Source: Haloferacaceae archaeon
GTDB lineage: Archaea; Halobacteriota; Halobacteria; Halobacteriales; Haloferacaceae
DNA length: 9,685 nucleotides
NCBI GenBank assembly: GCA_018609965.1
Contig: JAHENP010000250.1
Location: forward strand, 1 to 9,685
Direction of reading: 5' to 3'
The notes beneath the pieces are model-generated. The model saw only the letters and a list, made by a program, of their open reading frames with translations, made no database searches and was not told the origin of the DNA. The translations under genes were made by a program, and so were the position numbers. Position 1 is the first letter of the stretch. Each line of letters opens with the position of its first letter. Below are positions 6,941 to 9,685 of this stretch, one piece after another.

Positions 6941-6965
6941 TACTGCGGCGGCGAAGGACCACAAC

Positions 6966-7040
6966 CGCGTCCGGAAGGTGGTGTCACCCCCGCGTCCGGA
7001 AGGTGGTGTCACCCTCGCGTCCGGAAGGTGGTGTCACTGC
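6966..7040. repeat. Three tandem 25-base repeats upstream of the pseudokinase operon
   Basis: The copies lie at 6966-6990, 6991-7015 and 7016-7040 with no spacer. The first 22 bases are identical in all three (starting cgcgtccggaaggtgg), and copies 1 and 2 share 24 of 25. Each copy contains the palindrome tccgga, and the first two contain ggtg-t-cacc; the third has this palindrome broken at its end. The layout is iteron-like: binding sites for a regulator of the operon whose TATA box is at 6931-6940, or a small minisatellite. It is not a CRISPR, since there are no spacers. The reading frame of the nucleotidyltransferase remnant stops inside copy 3. Confidence 0.9.
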
Positions 7041-7111
7041 CGAGGTGTAGGTGTCGCGCCACAGATCGTCAGCGTCGACGGGCGGATCGACAGCCGGTCG
7101 CTGGAGGGGTC

Positions 7112-7130
7112 GGTGCCGCCAGCCGGCACC
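7112..7130. other. Perfect hairpin downstream of the nucleotidyltransferase remnant
   Basis: ggtgccg (7112-7118) and cggcacc (7124-7130) pair perfectly around the loop ccagc. The hairpin lies just beyond the last recognisable residues of the broken nucleotidyltransferase gene. It may be an old transcript end or a by-product of GC-rich sequence. Confidence 0.25.
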
Positions 7131-7146
7131 ACCCGCCTACCCGGCC

Positions 7147-7588
7147 GTTGGAACCGGCGCTCGGCGAGTTCGTCGGCGACTGACGAGACGACCCGTCTGG
7201 CGGTCGTTCGATTCACCGTCGACGATCACGAGGGCGTCAATGTCGCTTCGTCGGTCCGCCTCCCCGCGAGCGACGTTGCCGAAGGCGACGATGCCGACCA
7301 GTGTTTGGAGCCCCGGGTGGTCGGCCACAGCCGCGCCGTGTCGACGCTGACGTGTGTCTGTCGTGCCGTCTCGCGTGTGGTGACCGTGTCCAGTCGCTCC
7401 AACAGTTGGACCCCGCGCCACGCCGTCGACCGGGAGACACCGACCGTCTCGGCCAGTTTGGCGAACCGGAACCCCTCCTCGGGAGCGTCTGTCAGCTGTT
7501 GGAGCACGGACGTGGCCGCGCCGACACGGAACGGGGACCGTCCGCCGGCAGGTGGAACGTCGATCTCGATTCGTCGCGACTGTTTCAT
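7147..7588 (-). pseudogene. Frameshifted, internally deleted HTH-nucleotidyltransferase gene
   Basis: This is a remnant of the common haloarchaeal protein with an N-terminal helix-turn-helix and a C-terminal minimal (MNT-type) nucleotidyltransferase. From ATG 7588 the first frame gives MKQSRRIEIDVPPAGG, then the HTH (FAKLAETVGVSRSTAWRGVQLLERLDTV), then a wing ending at VSVDTARLW near 7325. The nucleotidyltransferase core then appears in a second frame: LVGIVAFGNVARGE and SDIDALVIVD at about 7215-7300. It keeps the DxD metal motif, but Ser of the usual GS motif is Asn. From about 7216 homology returns to the first frame (NRTTARRVVSSVADELAERRF) and is lost near 7147. Roughly 25-30 residues normally lying between HTH and core are missing, and so is the C-terminus. 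The HTH part alone (7226-7588, 120 residues) is still an open frame and could be expressed. Intact relatives probably act as nucleotide-transferring antitoxin-like proteins. Confidence 0.72.
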
Positions 7589-7677
7589 CTACTCGAACGT
7601 GTTTTGTCTCCTGAAACGTGATGTGGTTTCTGCCGCCGGGCGGTCTGTGCTGGTTCCAGACGACCGAGCGGGAGACT

Positions 7678-7703
7678 ACAACGGGATCGGTTCGACAACG
7701 GGA
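7678..7703 (+). repeat. Direct repeat upstream of the GH15 promoter
   Basis: acaacggga occurs at 7678-7686 and 7695-7703, a 17-base spacing, about 40-65 bases before the GH15 TATA box. It may be a paired regulator site for sugar control; the spacing is not a whole number of helical turns. The rest of the 7589-7741 region shows no other clear signal, only weak gttt/aaac dyads near 7601-7638. Confidence 0.3.
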
Positions 7704-7741
7704 GTACGAAACGACGTACGACAATCTCGGGCCACGAGGGA

Positions 7742-7748
7742 TTTTATA
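7742..7748 (+). promoter_or_regulatory. TATA element of the GH15 gene
   Basis: ttttata is centred 27 bases before the ATG at 7772, the classic distance for a leaderless haloarchaeal transcript. It stands out strongly from the GC-rich surroundings. It shows that this gene has its own promoter and supports the chosen start. Confidence 0.75.
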
Positions 7749-7771
7749 CCTGTAGGGCGTGACTCGTCGCC

Positions 7772-9685
7772 ATGCGCCTGCGAACGGCACTGAACGAGTT
7801 CAAACGCGACCCGTCGGACGGCGGGGCCGCAGACACGTCCACGGGCGCGTTCTCCGGACGCGGGGACCGACTCGTCCACGTCGACCCCCGGGGTCGGCTG
7901 CGCGACTACTCGTACGCGCTCTCGGGGCTGTACGGGGTCGACCGGTCCCGGTTCGGGATCGAGACGGACGACGGCACCGACTGGTTCGACGAACTAGACA
8001 TCGTCAGACAACACTACTACCGGGAGACGGCGTTGGTGGAGACGGAGTACGACGCCGGCGGGTTCACCGTCCACCAGTACGACATCACGCTCGGTCGCGC
8101 ACACGTCACCCACGTCGAGTTGCGGGGGGCGGTGCCGCCGGAGGCCCGGCTGGTCGCGTTTCTCACGCTCGCGCCAGAGGGGCGGGAGACCCGTGTCGGG
8201 CGGCTGATCCACGAGGACGCCGGCCCGGACGACGCGCCCGTGTTGGAGGTGTTCCACCGCGAGGAACACGACTACGTCACCGCCTCCACGGGGTTGGACG
8301 ACGTGCGCGGGCAGGTGCCCGAGCGGTTCTACGAGGTGCTCGACGACGACCCCGTCGAGTTCCCCTCGGAGTCGGCGCTCAACCGCTACGAGGACACCCA
8401 CCTTTCCGGCGACGTGGTCGTCACCGCGCCGTTGGAGGACGCCGGCCGGGGGCGGCGCACCTCGTTGGTCACCCAGCTGTCGGACCACTCGGACGTGGAC
8501 CGGGAGACTGCGACGGCGGATCTGGCCAACTGCGCCTCGGAGTTTGACTCCGCACGCGCACTCCGCCGGGAGGCGACCGCCCGTGCGGACATCGCCGTCC
8601 CCGAGGACGTGGTGCGTGAACAGAACGTCCGGGACGACCTCCGGGCGTTGGACCTGTTGGAGTCACCCTCCGGCGCTCGGATCGCCGGCCCGGAGTTCGA
8701 CCCGTTTTTCACAAACTCCGGCGGTTACGGCTACACCTGGTTCCGGGACGACGCCCGGATCTCCCAGCTGCTCGCGGAGTCGCGCGGGCCCCTGGGGTTG
8801 GACGTGCGTGACGGACTGGTTCGGAGCGCGCGGTTCTACTGTGAGACCCAACGCGCAGACGGCAGTTGGCCACACCGCGCGTGGGCCGCCGACGGCTCGC
8901 TCGCGCCGGGATGGGCCAACGCCAGAGTCGAGGGACGGAGCGACTCCACGGAGTACCAGGCAGACCAGACGGCGACGGTCGTCCGTTTTCTCGCGACGAC
9001 GCTGTCGACGGTCGAGGATCTCGACCGCGGGGACCGCGACCGGATCACCGACGCCGTCCGGGCGGGGGTGGCCTCGCTCCACGACAGCCTCGACGACGAG
9101 GGGTTGCCGGAGCCGTGTCAGAACATCTGGGAGGACGCCAGCGGGCAGTTCACCCACACGGCGGCGACGTTTCTGGAGGCGTTCTCGGCGGTCGCCGCCG
9201 CGCCGGTCGGCGAGACGCTGCGCACGCGAGCCAGGGCGGGTGCCGACGCGGTCGCCGGCGGGCTCGACCGGTTGTTCGACCAGTCGAGCCGGACGTTCGG
9301 GATGCGGCTCACCGACGGCGAACTGGACGACCGGCTCGACGCCGCGACGTTCGCGCTCGTCGACGCCTGCGAGGCGTACGCCGCCAGTGACGCGACACTC
9401 CCAGAACCGTTGTTGAACCGGGTGACAGACCACGTAGAAAACTGCCTCACGGAGCTGTACCGCGACCCGGACGAGGAGCCGGTCGCGGGGCTGATCCGGT
9501 ATGAGGGTGACCGGTGGCGAACGGGCCGGCAAAACGACGAGAAAGTGTGGTCGCTGACGACCGCGATGGGGGCGGCGGCGGCCGCGAAGCTCGGCGGGCT
9601 GTTGGAGGCGAACGCCGACAGACGAGTGGCAGACGGCGGGGCGGCGACACACGAACGGGCCGACCCGGACGCCGCCGACCTGTAC
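7772..9685 (+). CDS. GH15 glucoamylase-type enzyme (partial, 3' end off window)
   Basis: A frame open from ATG 7772 to the right edge without a stop, 638 codons. It begins MRLRTALNEFKRDPSDG. Residues ~30-270 are the N-terminal beta-sandwich (RGDRLVHVDPRGRLRDYSYALSG). Residues ~290-638 are the (alpha/alpha)6 barrel of glycoside hydrolase family 15. Visible family motifs are GYGYTWFRDDARIS (Trp323, Arg325, Asp326), QNIWEDASGQFTHTAATF with the likely general acid Glu454, and NDEKVWSLTT with the likely catalytic base Glu590. The enzyme would release glucose from non-reducing ends of alpha-glucans or maltodextrins in the cytoplasm; no signal peptide is present. Few residues should be missing, judging by the usual length of about 650-690 (from memory). 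A TATA box at 7742-7748 suggests a leaderless transcript. It is the natural partner of the alpha-amylase at 429-2567. Substrate (starch, maltose or trehalose) cannot be fixed from sequence alone. Confidence 0.92.
   Translation, partial: MRLRTALNEFKRDPSDGGAADTSTGAFSGRGDRLVHVDPRGRLRDYSYALSGLYGVDRSRFGIETDDGTDWFDELDIVRQHYYRETALVETEYDAGGFTVHQYDITLGRAHVTHVELRGAVPPEARLVAFLTLAPEGRETRVGRLIHEDAGPDDAPVLEVFHREEHDYVTASTGLDDVRGQVPERFYEVLDDDPVEFPSESALNRYEDTHLSGDVVVTAPLEDAGRGRRTSLVTQLSDHSDVDRETATADLANCASEFDSARALRREATARADIAVPEDVVREQNVRDDLRALDLLESPSGARIAGPEFDPFFTNSGGYGYTWFRDDARISQLLAESRGPLGLDVRDGLVRSARFYCETQRADGSWPHRAWAADGSLAPGWANARVEGRSDSTEYQADQTATVVRFLATTLSTVEDLDRGDRDRITDAVRAGVASLHDSLDDEGLPEPCQNIWEDASGQFTHTAATFLEAFSAVAAAPVGETLRTRARAGADAVAGGLDRLFDQSSRTFGMRLTDGELDDRLDAATFALVDACEAYAASDATLPEPLLNRVTDHVENCLTELYRDPDEEPVAGLIRYEGDRWRTGRQNDEKVWSLTTAMGAAAAAKLGGLLEANADRRVADGGAATHERADPDAADLY

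Noticed and set aside
6858..6962. Longer start of the pseudokinase at 6962
   Set aside because: The extra 35 residues are basic, and the TATA box at 6931-6940 lies inside them.
6966..7040. CRISPR-like direct repeats
   Set aside because: The three units abut with no spacers, and no cas gene is nearby.
7601..7638. Dyads gttt...aaac and gaaac...gtttc before the HTH remnant as an autoregulatory operator
   Set aside because: Arms are only four to five bases and the gene is broken; chance is a sufficient explanation.
7688..7706. TrmB-type sugar regulator site (TACT-N7/8-GAGTA) before the GH15 gene
   Set aside because: GAGTA is present at 7702-7706 but no TACT half lies at the required distance.
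6978..7793. 271-codon plus-strand open frame across the repeats and the nucleotidyltransferase remnant
   Set aside because: It reads antisense through recognisable HTH and nucleotidyltransferase sequence, overlaps the GH15 promoter and start, and shows no domain or halophile composition.
8663..9652. 329-codon open frame on the minus strand at the right end
   Set aside because: It is a shadow of the GH15 gene. The plus-strand frame carries the GH15 catalytic motifs and acidic halophile composition, while this one is Arg-rich.

Overview
The window is haloarchaeal chromosomal DNA (class Halobacteria). It is very GC-rich, the predicted proteins are rich in Asp/Glu and Ala/Val, several genes look leaderless with a TATA element about 27 bases before the start codon, and it encodes a halophile-type [2Fe-2S] ferredoxin fused to a J-domain. 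Genus and species cannot be named from this stretch.

Layout, left to right. At 1-293 (minus) is the N-terminal part of a small conserved haloarchaeal protein (DUF7510-like) that runs off the left edge. Divergent from it, 429-2567 (plus) is a cytoplasmic GH13 alpha-amylase (MalA-type) with all four catalytic regions. It converges on 2611-3300 (minus), the J-domain/ferredoxin fusion. Divergent from that is a two-gene plus-strand cassette at 3405-3977 and 3984-4436: a winged-helix, YwgA/Panacea-like protein followed by a 150-residue protein with a four-cysteine cluster. At 4459-6857 (minus) is a translationally coupled pair: a HEAT-repeat protein with a degenerate kinase domain (upstream gene), then a seven-helix membrane protein. 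Upstream of this operon lie three perfectly spaced 25-base tandem repeats (6966-7040), then the remains of an HTH-nucleotidyltransferase gene (7147-7588, minus) broken by two frame changes. From 7772 to the right edge (plus) is a GH15 glucoamylase-type enzyme, open at its 3' end, with a good TATA box at the leaderless distance.

How the genes fit together. MalA and the GH15 enzyme are both predicted to be cytoplasmic and together would take alpha-glucans or maltodextrins to maltose and glucose. They lie in the same orientation but are separated by about 5.2 kb of functionally unrelated genes, part of which (the 3405-4436 cassette and the nucleotidyltransferase remnant) looks acquired or decaying. 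The most unusual parts are the pseudokinase/7-TM operon with the tandem repeats just upstream of its promoter, and the uncharacterised wHTH/Cys-cluster cassette. Functions for these are inference only.
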